Shown here piece after piece: positions 1 through 7,076 of a DNA stretch of 11,757 nt. Origin of the DNA: Rikenellaceae bacterium (GTDB lineage Bacteria; Bacteroidota; Bacteroidia; Bacteroidales; UBA932); the NCBI GenBank assembly GCA_003513895.1, contig DOSU01000100.1:10696-22452 (forward strand), given 5' to 3'. The position numbers were made by a program, and so were the translations under genes. Below the pieces are notes generated by a model that searched no databases, was not told the origin of the DNA, and worked only from the letters and a program-made list of their open reading frames with translations. Position 1 is the stretch's first letter. Each line of letters opens with the position of its first letter.

Positions 1-1
1 A

Positions 2-70
2 TATCATCTTCACTTTGAGCTGTGGCATAATGGAGTTGCCGTTGACCCCACAAAATACATTAACTTCTAA
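2..70 (+). CDS. C-terminal end of an M23-family (LytM-like) metallopeptidase, 5' truncated
   Basis: The first 22 codons of the window, read from base 2, form an open frame ending in TAA at 68-70. The peptide contains HLHFELW followed by NGVAVDPTKYI. This is the typical end of M23 peptidases: the HxHFE segment supplies a zinc ligand and the catalytic histidine, and a proline-containing tail (VDPxxY) follows. Family members cut peptide cross-links in peptidoglycan or act as inactive activators of amidases at the cell envelope. Most of the gene lies outside the window, so signal peptide, coiled coil and start cannot be assessed. dxr begins 9 nt after this stop, so the two are probably co-transcribed. 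Confidence 0.72.
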   Translation, partial: YHLHFELWHNGVAVDPTKYINF

Positions 71-79
71 CCTGTGCCA

Positions 80-1243
80 ATGAAAAGAAGATTAGCCATT
101 CTCGGCTCTACAGGATCGATAGGTACTCAGGCAATTAATGTTTGTCTGCTGCATCCGGATATACTTCAGGTGGAAGTGCTTGCTGCAAATACAAATTCCT
201 CTCTTCTCATAGAACAGGCTAAGCAATGTATGCCCAATTCTGTCGTGATAGCAGATGAAACTAAATATCAGGAAGTTTTTGAAGCACTCTCTCCTCTGGA
301 CATAAAAGTTTTTACAGGATCAAAGTCTATTTGCGATTTGGCGGCGGGAGACAATATTGATATGGTTTTAATTGCTATGGTTGGGTTTAGTGCCATGGAA
401 CCTACTGTTACTGCAATACGTGCTGGAAAAGCCATTGCACTTGCCAACAAGGAGACCCTTGTTGCAGCAGGGCAAATTATTATGGAACTTGCAAAAAAAC
501 ATAACGCACCAATAATCCCTGTCGATTCGGAACATTCTGCTATTTTTCAGTGTCTTCAGGGCGAAAGAGCCACTGTGGAAAAAATTATCCTCACAGCATC
601 CGGCGGGCCGTTCTTTAACAAAAGCATTCAGGAGTTTGAAAAGGTAACAATTGCAGATGCCCTTAATCACCCAAACTGGAAAATGGGAGAAAAGGTGACT
701 GTGGATTCTGCAAGTATGATGAATAAAGGTCTTGAAATGATTGAAGCACGATGGCTTTTTAATATTAAGCCCGAAAACATTGAAATCGTAATTCATCCTC
801 AGTCCATCATACACTCCATGGTTCAGTTTTCGGACGGATCCGTAACTGCTCAAATGAGTACTCCGGATATGAGATTGCCAATACAATATGCACTCACTTA
901 CCCTTTCCGCACATCACTGGACACTAAAAGGCTAAATTTTACAACACTATCCAAATTTGAATTTTTCCCAAAAGACGAAATAAAGTTTCCATGCATCAGA
1001 ATTGCATACGAATCAATAGCAAGAGGAGGCAATATTCCTTGTGCCATGAATGCTGCAAATGAAATTGCAGTTTGTGCATTCCTTAAAGGAGATATCTCTT
1101 TTCTTTCTATTCCGGAAATTATTCAGGAAGTAATTAATGGAACGGTGTTTGCAGCCGAACCTACTCTGGAAGATATATACAAAACAAACGACGAGGCAAG
1201 AATGCTTGCCACATCTATAATTAACAAACACACCTCACACTAA
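80..1243 (+). CDS. dxr: 1-deoxy-D-xylulose 5-phosphate reductoisomerase
   Basis: This cytoplasmic enzyme catalyses the NADPH-dependent rearrangement and reduction of DXP to 2-C-methyl-D-erythritol 4-phosphate, the committed step of the MEP isoprenoid pathway. The N-terminus carries the GSTGSIG nucleotide-binding loop. Counting from the ATG at 80, ANKETLVAAG lies near residue 122, and PVDSEHSA supplies metal ligands D149 and E151. The loop NHPNWKMG near residue 196 and the MNKGLE segment, with ligand E219, complete the active site. IHPQSIIHS follows. The length of 387 aa is usual for the family. An in-frame GTG at 74 would add two residues, but ATG at 80 starts right before the first beta strand and is preferred. 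It sits 9 nt behind the peptidase and overlaps rseP by one base (TAATG at 1241-1245). All catalytic residues appear intact. Confidence 0.97.
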   Translation: MKRRLAILGSTGSIGTQAINVCLLHPDILQVEVLAANTNSSLLIEQAKQCMPNSVVIADETKYQEVFEALSPLDIKVFTGSKSICDLAAGDNIDMVLIAMVGFSAMEPTVTAIRAGKAIALANKETLVAAGQIIMELAKKHNAPIIPVDSEHSAIFQCLQGERATVEKIILTASGGPFFNKSIQEFEKVTIADALNHPNWKMGEKVTVDSASMMNKGLEMIEARWLFNIKPENIEIVIHPQSIIHSMVQFSDGSVTAQMSTPDMRLPIQYALTYPFRTSLDTKRLNFTTLSKFEFFPKDEIKFPCIRIAYESIARGGNIPCAMNAANEIAVCAFLKGDISFLSIPEIIQEVINGTVFAAEPTLEDIYKTNDEARMLATSIINKHTSH

Positions 1244-2568
1244 TGGATATCTTAATTAAAGTATTGCAGGTTATTTTAGCACTATCTATACTTGTTCTTG
1301 TACATGAGCTCGGGCATTTCTTGTTCGCCCGGCTTTTCAAAATAAGGGTCGAAAAATTTTATCTGTTTTTTGACGCCTGGTTTTCGCTCTTTAAGTTCAA
1401 ACCAAAAAATTCCGATACCGAATACGGAATAGGCTGGCTCCCTCTGGGAGGATATTGTAAAATATCCGGAATGATAGACGAATCCATGGACAAAGACGCA
1501 ATTAAAGAGGAGCCTAAACCATGGGAATTCCGAAGTAAACCTGCATGGCAGAGGTTTTTTGTTTTGTTCGCAGGGGTATTTTTTAACTTTCTTCTGGCAA
1601 TTTTAGTTTACTCCGCTTCGCTTTTTACATGGGGAGAGGAGTATCTGAGAAACGATGCAGCAATATACGGTGTACAATGTAACGATCTGGCAAAAGAGAT
1701 TGGTTTCCGAAACGGAGATAAAATTATCTCTTTCGATGGAAACCAGATTGCCAAATTTCAGGAAATTCAGGTTGTACTGGCCCGAAACCAGGCGCAAAAA
1801 GCAGAAGTAATCCGTGATGGAGAAAGGATAGCCGTTTCAATTGATCCGGTATATATTCCTGCCGTTCTCAATACTCCGGGTATGTTTTCGCTTAGGATAC
1901 CATTTCAGGTGCTTGCTGTTCCTGACTCTTCCAAAAACATTGGCGCAGGTCTCATGGCAGGCGACAGAATTGTTGCCATAGACTCAATCCCTGCAAATAT
2001 TATTCAGGATATCCAGGAACTTCTGATTGCCCGAAAAGGTTCAACAATTACTGCAACTATTGAAAGGGCCGGGGAACGGTTTGACAAACAGCTTACAGTA
2101 GACGAAAACGGACTTATAAATGTGCAACCGGACGGAGATTTAAGCAAATACTTTTCGATAACCAATGCAAAATATTCAGTATTTGCAGCTATACCTGCCG
2201 GATTCAACAAAACATTCACAACAATAGGCAACTATCTGAAGGAGCTTAAGCTTATTTTTTCTCCGAAAACAGAGGCCTATAAGTCGGTTGGCAGCTTTAT
2301 TGCAATAGGAAATATATTCCCGGGCAGCTGGGACTGGCAAATATTCTGGAACCTTACTGCATGGCTATCGATTATGCTGGCAGTTGTTAATCTCCTGCCA
2401 ATACCGGCACTTGATGGTGGGCATATCCTGTTCGTGTTATATGAGATAATTACAAGACGCAAGCCAAGCGACAAAGTTCTTGAGTATGCACAAATTGGAG
2501 GGATGCTCATACTTTTTGCAATTATGTTCCTGGCGTTTGGAAACGATATTTACAGACTTTTTAAATAG
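1243..2568 (+). CDS. rseP: RIP-type zinc metalloprotease RseP (site-2 protease family)
   Basis: This inner-membrane protease cuts substrates within the membrane, classically anti-sigma factors and leftover signal peptides. The first hydrophobic segment (about residues 5-30) contains the HELGH zinc motif (H21, E22, H25). A periplasmic part follows with two PDZ-like domains, about 130-205 and 222-295, recognisable by GFRNGDKI and GLMAGDRI. A C-terminal membrane segment carries NLLPIPALDGG, whose D391 is the third metal ligand, and a last hydrophobic helix spans about 418-433. The 441 aa length is normal for the family. The start codon overlaps the dxr stop by one base, which points to translational coupling. 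Which anti-sigma factor it cleaves here cannot be read from the window. Confidence 0.95.
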   Translation: MDILIKVLQVILALSILVLVHELGHFLFARLFKIRVEKFYLFFDAWFSLFKFKPKNSDTEYGIGWLPLGGYCKISGMIDESMDKDAIKEEPKPWEFRSKPAWQRFFVLFAGVFFNFLLAILVYSASLFTWGEEYLRNDAAIYGVQCNDLAKEIGFRNGDKIISFDGNQIAKFQEIQVVLARNQAQKAEVIRDGERIAVSIDPVYIPAVLNTPGMFSLRIPFQVLAVPDSSKNIGAGLMAGDRIVAIDSIPANIIQDIQELLIARKGSTITATIERAGERFDKQLTVDENGLINVQPDGDLSKYFSITNAKYSVFAAIPAGFNKTFTTIGNYLKELKLIFSPKTEAYKSVGSFIAIGNIFPGSWDWQIFWNLTAWLSIMLAVVNLLPIPALDGGHILFVLYEIITRRKPSDKVLEYAQIGGMLILFAIMFLAFGNDIYRLFK

Positions 2569-2575
2569 TTTATTT

Positions 2576-3556
2576 ATGAAAGCATTTAAAATTTTCCTTG
2601 CAATTTTTGCCGTTGCGCTCGTCGCCTCGTGCAAAAACGGGCCTCAGCTTATGCCAAGCATAAGCGGAAAAGCTGGTGAAGTTGTAGTGGTTATAAACAA
2701 AACACAATGGGAAAGCGACCCCGGAGTTGCTTTACGGTCTATTCTCGCAGTAGATCAGCCATTTTTGCCACAGAAAGAGCCTCTCTTTAATCTTATAAAC
2801 ATTCCTGACAATGCTTTCACCGGCATTTTTCAGTCCCACAGGAATATCATTGTTGTAAATATAACAAGCGCGGCAAAAGAGAGTAAAGTTGTATTTCAGG
2901 AAAATGTATGGGCTGCTCCTCAAATCGCAATTACAATATCTGCTCCGGATTCTAAATCGGCTGCAGAGATAATACACAAGGAGAAAGACAAACTCGAAAA
3001 TGCCCTTCTGCAGGCAGAAAGGAACAGGAACATCCAAAACGCCAAGAAGTATGAAGAGGCTTCCCTGAGAACTCTCGTTTCCGAGGAATTTGGCGGATCG
3101 CCATATTTTCCTACCGGTTATAACTTAAGAAAAAAAACAATAGATTTCATCTGGATTTCTTATGAAACTACATATGTAAACCAGGGAATATTTATCTACA
3201 GGTTTCCATATACCGATTCAACCGCATTTACAAAGGAATATCTCATAGGAAAGAGGAATGAGGTACTTCAGCAAAATGTTCCCGGCGAACTGGACAATAC
3301 ATACATGACCACATATCTTTTGCAGGAACCTGGCTTGAGATGGGTAAGTTACAACAAAAGAAAATTCGTGGAAATTCGTGGATTATGGGAAGTTGAGAAC
3401 GATTTTATGGGAGGTCCGTTCATAAGTCACTTTTTCCTGGACAAAGAGAATCAAAACATTATCGCACTGGAGGCTTTTGTTTATGCACCACGCTACAATA
3501 AACGCAATTATCTTAGACAGGTAGAGTCAATAATTTACTCTTTTGAGTTTTTTTAA
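2576..3556 (+). CDS. DUF4837-like lipoprotein
   Basis: This 326-aa protein begins with a lipoprotein signal peptide: a lysine-containing start, a hydrophobic core, and the lipobox VASC with C19 as the probable acylated residue. The mature part starts with SGKAGEVVVVI and a WESDPG stretch, then PQKEPLFN and an RNIIVVNI strand. I associate this pattern with the Bacteroidota family DUF4837, which has no established function. A charged, probably helical segment at about 125-160 (KEKDKLENALLQAERNRN) separates two beta-rich halves. An upstream in-frame ATG at 2480 would place 32 extra residues inside rseP and hide the signal peptide, so ATG at 2576, 7 nt after the rseP stop, is chosen. It is the last gene of the dxr-rseP run. 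The lipoprotein nature is clear; the family name is from memory. Confidence 0.75.
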   Translation: MKAFKIFLAIFAVALVASCKNGPQLMPSISGKAGEVVVVINKTQWESDPGVALRSILAVDQPFLPQKEPLFNLINIPDNAFTGIFQSHRNIIVVNITSAAKESKVVFQENVWAAPQIAITISAPDSKSAAEIIHKEKDKLENALLQAERNRNIQNAKKYEEASLRTLVSEEFGGSPYFPTGYNLRKKTIDFIWISYETTYVNQGIFIYRFPYTDSTAFTKEYLIGKRNEVLQQNVPGELDNTYMTTYLLQEPGLRWVSYNKRKFVEIRGLWEVENDFMGGPFISHFFLDKENQNIIALEAFVYAPRYNKRNYLRQVESIIYSFEFF

Positions 3557-3562
3557 GATTTT

Positions 3563-3593
3563 TTTGCATCTAAAAAAAAAACTTATACCTTTG
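3563..3593 (+). promoter_or_regulatory. Bacteroidetes-type promoter for tRNA-Glu and rpsT
   Basis: TTTG at 3563-3566 is followed by exactly 19 nt and then TACCTTTG at 3586-3593. This matches the known Bacteroidetes housekeeping consensus (TTTG at about -33, TAnnTTTG at about -7) in every defined position. Transcription would begin at about 3598-3601, leaving a leader of roughly 30 nt before the tRNA. Confidence 0.85.
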
Positions 3594-3629
3594 CACTCCC
3601 AACATCAAAAACGATAAGGTTTTCGATAT

Positions 3630-3701
3630 GGTCCGTTCGTCTAAAGGTTAGGACTCAAGATTTTCATTCTTGCAATAGGGGTTCGATTCCCCTACGGACT
3701 A
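3630..3701 (+). tRNA. tRNA-Glu (anticodon UUC)
   Basis: The 72-nt sequence folds as a complete cloverleaf. The acceptor stem is GGTCCGT with ACGGACT, all paired except a G-U at pair 1-72. The D arm is GTC/GAC. The anticodon stem CAAGA/TCTTG carries the loop TTTTCAT, with anticodon TTC at 3663-3665. The variable region is 4 nt, and the T arm AGGGG/CCCCT has the loop TTCGATT. The discriminator is A3701, and the next bases (CAG) are not CCA, so the 3' end must be added enzymatically. It lies between a consensus promoter and rpsT and is probably processed from the same transcript. Confidence 0.97.
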
Positions 3702-3723
3702 CAGAAACAAAAAAAATAATAGT

Positions 3724-3975
3724 ATGGCAAATCACGCTTCTGCAGAAAAGCGCGCTCGTCAAAGCGAAAAGCGCAGGTTGCATAACAAATATTATGCAAG
3801 AACAACCAGGAATGCTATCAAAGCACTTCGCAACACAACAGAAAAAGATGCTGCTATGGCACTGTTGCCAAAAGTATCTTCTATGCTGGATAAACTGGCA
3901 AAGACAAATGTTATTCACGCCAACAAGGCTTCAAACCTTAAGAGCGGAATTGCAAACTTTGTGAACAAACTGTAA
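3724..3975 (+). CDS. rpsT: 30S ribosomal protein S20
   Basis: This 83-aa basic protein starts MANHASAEKRARQSEKRR, the typical S20 N-terminus. It continues as an all-helical chain with the expected HANKASNLKSGIANFVNKL ending. S20 binds the 5' domain of 16S rRNA early in small-subunit assembly. The start lies 22 nt after the tRNA-Glu 3' end, in an A-rich stretch without a Shine-Dalgarno motif, as is usual for Bacteroidota. No promoter is seen between tRNA and gene, so both probably share the promoter at 3563-3593. A strong terminator follows 28 nt after the stop codon. Length and sequence show no defects. Confidence 0.97.
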   Translation: MANHASAEKRARQSEKRRLHNKYYARTTRNAIKALRNTTEKDAAMALLPKVSSMLDKLAKTNVIHANKASNLKSGIANFVNKL

Positions 3976-4003
3976 GAAATTTACTCTTTGTCACCTGACT
4001 TTG

Positions 4004-4040
4004 AAAAAGCTTCTCAATATTTGAGGAGCTTTTTTATTTT
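4004..4040 (+). terminator. Intrinsic terminator after rpsT
   Basis: Bases 4004-4016 pair with 4022-4034 over 13 bp (one G-T pair, at 4012/4026) around a 5-nt loop. The stem core is AGCTTCTCA with TGAGGAGCT. The descending arm runs into TTTTTATTTTT, a good U-tract. It ends about 7 nt before the radC start codon, so it also lies in any radC leader. Confidence 0.9.
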
Positions 4041-4047
4041 TAAGGAT

Positions 4048-4737
4048 ATGACAAAAAAACTATCAATCAGGGAGTGGAAAGAGGACGAAAGGCCGAGGGA
4101 GAAACTTCTTGCAAAAGGTGCAGAGAGTCTGAGCGATGCAGAACTACTTGCCGTTATCCTCGGTTCGGGAACTAAAAATGAGTCTGCAGTAGATCTTGGA
4201 AGAAACATCCTGCAGATTAATGAAAACAATCTTAGGTCACTTGCCGGTACATCGGTTAAGAAGCTGATGGAGGTAAAAGGTGTAGGATTGTCCAAAGCGC
4301 TTGCCATTTCGGCTGTAATGGAGATATCCAGGCGAATTTCAGTAACCTCTGCTGCCTTGCTTCCGGGAATTCAGTCTTCCCAAAATGCCGCAAAAGTTAT
4401 CAGCCCGCTTTTGAGAGATCTGCCCCACGAAGAGTGCTGGGTTTTGTATCTGAACCGGGCAAATAAATTAATTTCCAAAGACAGGCTCTCTATAGGAGGC
4501 GTAACTGCAACTGTTGTTGATGTGAAAATAATTATAAAGGCAGCTTTGGAAAAGCTTGCCAGTTCAATAATTCTTGTTCACAACCATCCAAGCGGAAATC
4601 CGCATCCGGGAGAGAACGATAAAATGCAGACCAAAATTCTCAAAGATGCTGCATCTCTTTTCGATATAACACTCCTGGACCATTTGATAATAGCGGGTGA
4701 CGGGTACTTTAGTTTTGCCGATGATGGGATAATCTGA
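4048..4737 (+). CDS. radC: RadC family JAB-domain protein
   Basis: This 229-aa protein has the standard RadC layout. An N-terminal helical region includes the helix-hairpin-helix motif (LMEVKGVGLSKA, about residues 73-84). A C-terminal JAB/MPN+ domain follows, with E129 and the metal-binding signature HNHPSG at 178-183, then D191 (pattern HxHPSGx7D). Family members resemble JAMM-type metalloproteases. The old assignment to DNA repair is doubtful and the real substrate is unknown. A longer frame opens with TTG at 3988, but it would be translated through the rpsT terminator hairpin. ATG at 4048, followed by MTKKLSIREW, is the typical RadC start and is preferred. The gap to the terminator is about 7 nt, so its own promoter must lie upstream of, or overlap, that hairpin. 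Confidence 0.93.
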   Translation: MTKKLSIREWKEDERPREKLLAKGAESLSDAELLAVILGSGTKNESAVDLGRNILQINENNLRSLAGTSVKKLMEVKGVGLSKALAISAVMEISRRISVTSAALLPGIQSSQNAAKVISPLLRDLPHEECWVLYLNRANKLISKDRLSIGGVTATVVDVKIIIKAALEKLASSIILVHNHPSGNPHPGENDKMQTKILKDAASLFDITLLDHLIIAGDGYFSFADDGII

Positions 4738-4745
4738 TTATTTTA

Positions 4746-4753
4746 TATATTTG
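4746..4753 (+). promoter_or_regulatory. Putative -7 element of the upp promoter
   Basis: TATATTTG matches the Bacteroidetes TAnnTTTG element and lies 26 nt before the upp ATG. No TTTG is found at the ideal 19-nt distance; the nearest one upstream is at 4714-4717, 28 nt away. Expected initiation at about 4758-4760 gives a leader of about 20 nt. Confidence 0.5.
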
Positions 4754-4779
4754 TTGGAATTTCGAAAACTTCCAAATCA

Positions 4780-5433
4780 ATGAAAATAATCAACCTGGGT
4801 GAGAAAGATTCTGTTCTCAACAACTTCATCGCGGAGATACGGGATCATAACGTTCAAAAGGACAGTATGAGATTCCGCAGGAATCTGGAAAGAATCGGTG
4901 AGGTTTTCGCCTATGAAATAAGCAAACATCTCAGGTATTCTGCCAAAGAAGTTACTACTCCGCTTGGTATTGCCAAATGCAGTACCATCGACAGCAATCT
5001 TGTAATTGCGAGCATTATGAGAGCAGGCTTGCCTCTTCACAACGGAATGCTCTCCTTTTTTGACAAAGCTCAAAATGCTTTCATTGCTGCATACAGAAAA
5101 TATGGCAAAGACAACAAGTTTACAATTCAAATTGAGTATGCCAGCAGCCCGACCGTCGAAGGGAAAACCCTGATTCTGGCAGATACAATGCTTGCGACAG
5201 GTTCTTCTGTAGTTCTCGCATACAACAGACTATGCGAAGGCGGAAAACCGGGGAATACGCATATTGTATGTCCTATTGCCAGTACGGAAGGAATTGAATA
5301 TCTGTCCAAACACATCCCCCATAAGAATACCACACTTTGGGTAGGTGCAATAGACGAGGAACTGACTATCAAAGCATATATAGTTCCCGGTCTTGGCGAT
5401 GCAGGTGATTTAGCTTACGGAAGTAAGTTGTAA
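4780..5433 (+). CDS. upp: Uracil phosphoribosyltransferase
   Basis: This cytoplasmic pyrimidine-salvage enzyme converts uracil plus PRPP to UMP. The 217-aa chain carries IMRAGLPLHNGM (about 79-90) and the PRPP-binding loop LILADTMLATGSS (131-143). The C-terminal uracil-binding segment GLGDAGDLAYG is at 204-214. In many homologues the PRPP loop reads DPMLATG; here the second residue is T, a mild variation. The ATG at 4780 is preceded by an A/T-rich leader with a putative promoter at 4746 and an inverted repeat at 4754-4775. The stop lies 2 nt from the stop of the convergent amidohydrolase gene, with no recognisable terminator between them. Confidence 0.96.
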   Translation: MKIINLGEKDSVLNNFIAEIRDHNVQKDSMRFRRNLERIGEVFAYEISKHLRYSAKEVTTPLGIAKCSTIDSNLVIASIMRAGLPLHNGMLSFFDKAQNAFIAAYRKYGKDNKFTIQIEYASSPTVEGKTLILADTMLATGSSVVLAYNRLCEGGKPGNTHIVCPIASTEGIEYLSKHIPHKNTTLWVGAIDEELTIKAYIVPGLGDAGDLAYGSKL

Positions 5434-5435
5434 GT

Positions 5436-7064
5436 CTAATTTGCCTTATAAACTTCTTCTCCTCCTACAAATGTTTTAAGAACACGAATTGCAGGAACTT
5501 CTTTCTCGGGAGCAGTCATTATGTCTTTGTCCAGTACAACAAAATCTGCTGCTTTCCCAATTTCTATACTCCCTATTGTACTCTCTTCAAATGAAGCTTT
5601 GGCAGCCCAAATTGTCATTGATTTTAACGCCTCTTCTTTAGAAAGGGCATTTTCCATTTGAAATCCCTCCTCAGGAATAAAATCAAGGTTTTTTCTGTAA
5701 ACAGCGGCAAAGAATGTGTAGATTGGATTGATGTGTTCTATTGGGCAATCTGTGCCACTAGGAAGCCATCCCAGCTGGTCCAGTAACTCTTTGTATGGAT
5801 ATGTGTGTTTGATTCTGTATCCAACTCTCTCGTCTGCCCAGAGCATATCGGAAGTAGCGTGTGTAGGCTGGATTGAAGGTATTACAGAATACTTTTTAAA
5901 CATCCCCATGTCGGCAGGGTTAATTATCTGTGCATGCTCTATTCTCCAGCGAAGGTCGTTTCCTTCCGGAAGAAATTCGGCATATATTCTCAAAGCTTCT
6001 CTGTTTGCTTCATCGCCAATGCAGTGTGTTGCTACCTGGAACCCGTGGTCAAATGCCCACTTGCAATACTCTTCAAGTTTTTGAGAAGTATTTACAGCAA
6101 TCCCTCTTGTGCCGGGCATATCGCTGTATGGTTCAATCATGAGAGCTCCTCTTGAACCCAGAGCACCGTCTACATACAACTTTATTGCAGAAATGCTGAG
6201 TCTTCCGTTTTTATAAGGTTTTGTGAATTTTGAGAAATTTTCTTCTCCCGGAGTGAGCCATACATCCAGTCTGATCTTCAATTTTCCCTCACTCTGCATG
6301 CTGTCTATTACATTTATTGTAGAGAGTTCTTCACCTGCATGAGAGACCGATGTAAGTCCATATTTAAAGCACTCATCCTGAGCTGCCAAAAGTATGCTCC
6401 TCATCTCTTCTCCATTTGGTTTTGGAATGATTTCCTTGAATCTGTCGGCCAGGTTTTCGAGAAACACCCCCTGAAATTTACCGTTTTTAACGAGAGCTTC
6501 TCCGGAAATAATGGAAGGATCGCCGGGAGTTATTCCCAGTCTCTTGATGGCCTCATCGTTTACAATTACAGCGTGAAAGTCTATTCTCGACAGAATAACA
6601 GGTATGTTTGGAAACAACTCATTAAGTTTCTCGTTTGAAGGGAAGCTCTTATCCACCCAGAGATTCTGATCCCATCCGTCTCCCAGCAGGTATTCCGAAG
6701 GATTCTCATCAAACCGTTTTTTTAGCCGCGAAAGTATCTCTTCAAATGATGTTGCCCCCCTGAGGTCTACCCTTCTCAAGCCAAGTCCCAAACCAGTTAT
6801 ATGACAATGGGCATCATTAAAACCGGGATAGAGAGGTTTTCCTTCGAGGTCAACAATGTTTGCCGAACGATAGGTGTTAAGAATTTCATCGTCGCCTCCG
6901 GCAGCAAGAATAATTCCGTCTTTTACAGCTATTGCAGTGCATTTGGTAAATGAGGAATCGACAGTGTATACATCACCGTTAATTAAAATTAGATCTGCTC
7001 TCTCTTTCATGTTACAAGAAGATAGTATTGAGGCCATAAACAGCCCGAGAAATATTTTTTTCAT
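5436..7064 (-). CDS. YtcJ-like amidohydrolase (amidohydrolase family 3), predicted lipoprotein
   Basis: This 542-aa metal-dependent hydrolase belongs to the YtcJ/N-substituted formamide deformylase-like group. It starts with a lipoprotein signal: MKK, a hydrophobic stretch, and the lipobox LSSC with C17. A small beta domain (DLILINGDVYTVD) leads into the barrel. Visible metal or active-site candidates are H86 and H88 (DAHCH), K295 in the IKLYVDGALGSRG segment (position of the carbamylated lysine in related enzymes), H347 (THCIGD), H377 (EHAQ) and D439 (SGTDCPI). The C-terminus returns to the beta domain (GKAADFVVLDKD). The substrate cannot be inferred; such enzymes act on varied amides or cyclic compounds. 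Membrane anchoring is notable because many relatives are cytoplasmic. It starts 12 nt after the rpoN stop, so it is probably co-transcribed with rpoN. Confidence 0.88.
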   Translation of the reverse strand: MKKIFLGLFMASILSSCNMKERADLILINGDVYTVDSSFTKCTAIAVKDGIILAAGGDDEILNTYRSANIVDLEGKPLYPGFNDAHCHITGLGLGLRRVDLRGATSFEEILSRLKKRFDENPSEYLLGDGWDQNLWVDKSFPSNEKLNELFPNIPVILSRIDFHAVIVNDEAIKRLGITPGDPSIISGEALVKNGKFQGVFLENLADRFKEIIPKPNGEEMRSILLAAQDECFKYGLTSVSHAGEELSTINVIDSMQSEGKLKIRLDVWLTPGEENFSKFTKPYKNGRLSISAIKLYVDGALGSRGALMIEPYSDMPGTRGIAVNTSQKLEEYCKWAFDHGFQVATHCIGDEANREALRIYAEFLPEGNDLRWRIEHAQIINPADMGMFKKYSVIPSIQPTHATSDMLWADERVGYRIKHTYPYKELLDQLGWLPSGTDCPIEHINPIYTFFAAVYRKNLDFIPEEGFQMENALSKEEALKSMTIWAAKASFEESTIGSIEIGKAADFVVLDKDIMTAPEKEVPAIRVLKTFVGGEEVYKAN

Positions 7065-7076
7065 ACCAAAAATATA

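Noticed and set aside
368..886. 172-codon minus-strand open frame inside dxr
   Set aside because: It is antisense to a fully conserved enzyme, rich in cysteine and histidine as expected of a shadow frame, with no recognisable motif.
2480..2575. Upstream in-frame ATG extending the DUF4837-like protein by 32 residues
   Set aside because: The extension lies inside rseP and would bury the lipoprotein signal peptide; ATG at 2576 gives a standard lipobox at C19.
3561..3580. T-run/A-run pair after the DUF4837-like gene as a terminator
   Set aside because: The possible stem is only A-T pairs without a GC core, and the sequence is better explained as the promoter region of tRNA-Glu.
3988..4047. TTG-initiated 20-residue extension of RadC
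   Set aside because: It would be encoded by the rpsT terminator hairpin; the ATG at 4048 matches the usual RadC N-terminus.
5728..6155. Several plus-strand open frames within the amidohydrolase gene
   Set aside because: They overlap one another and lie opposite conserved active-site codons; no domain or start context.
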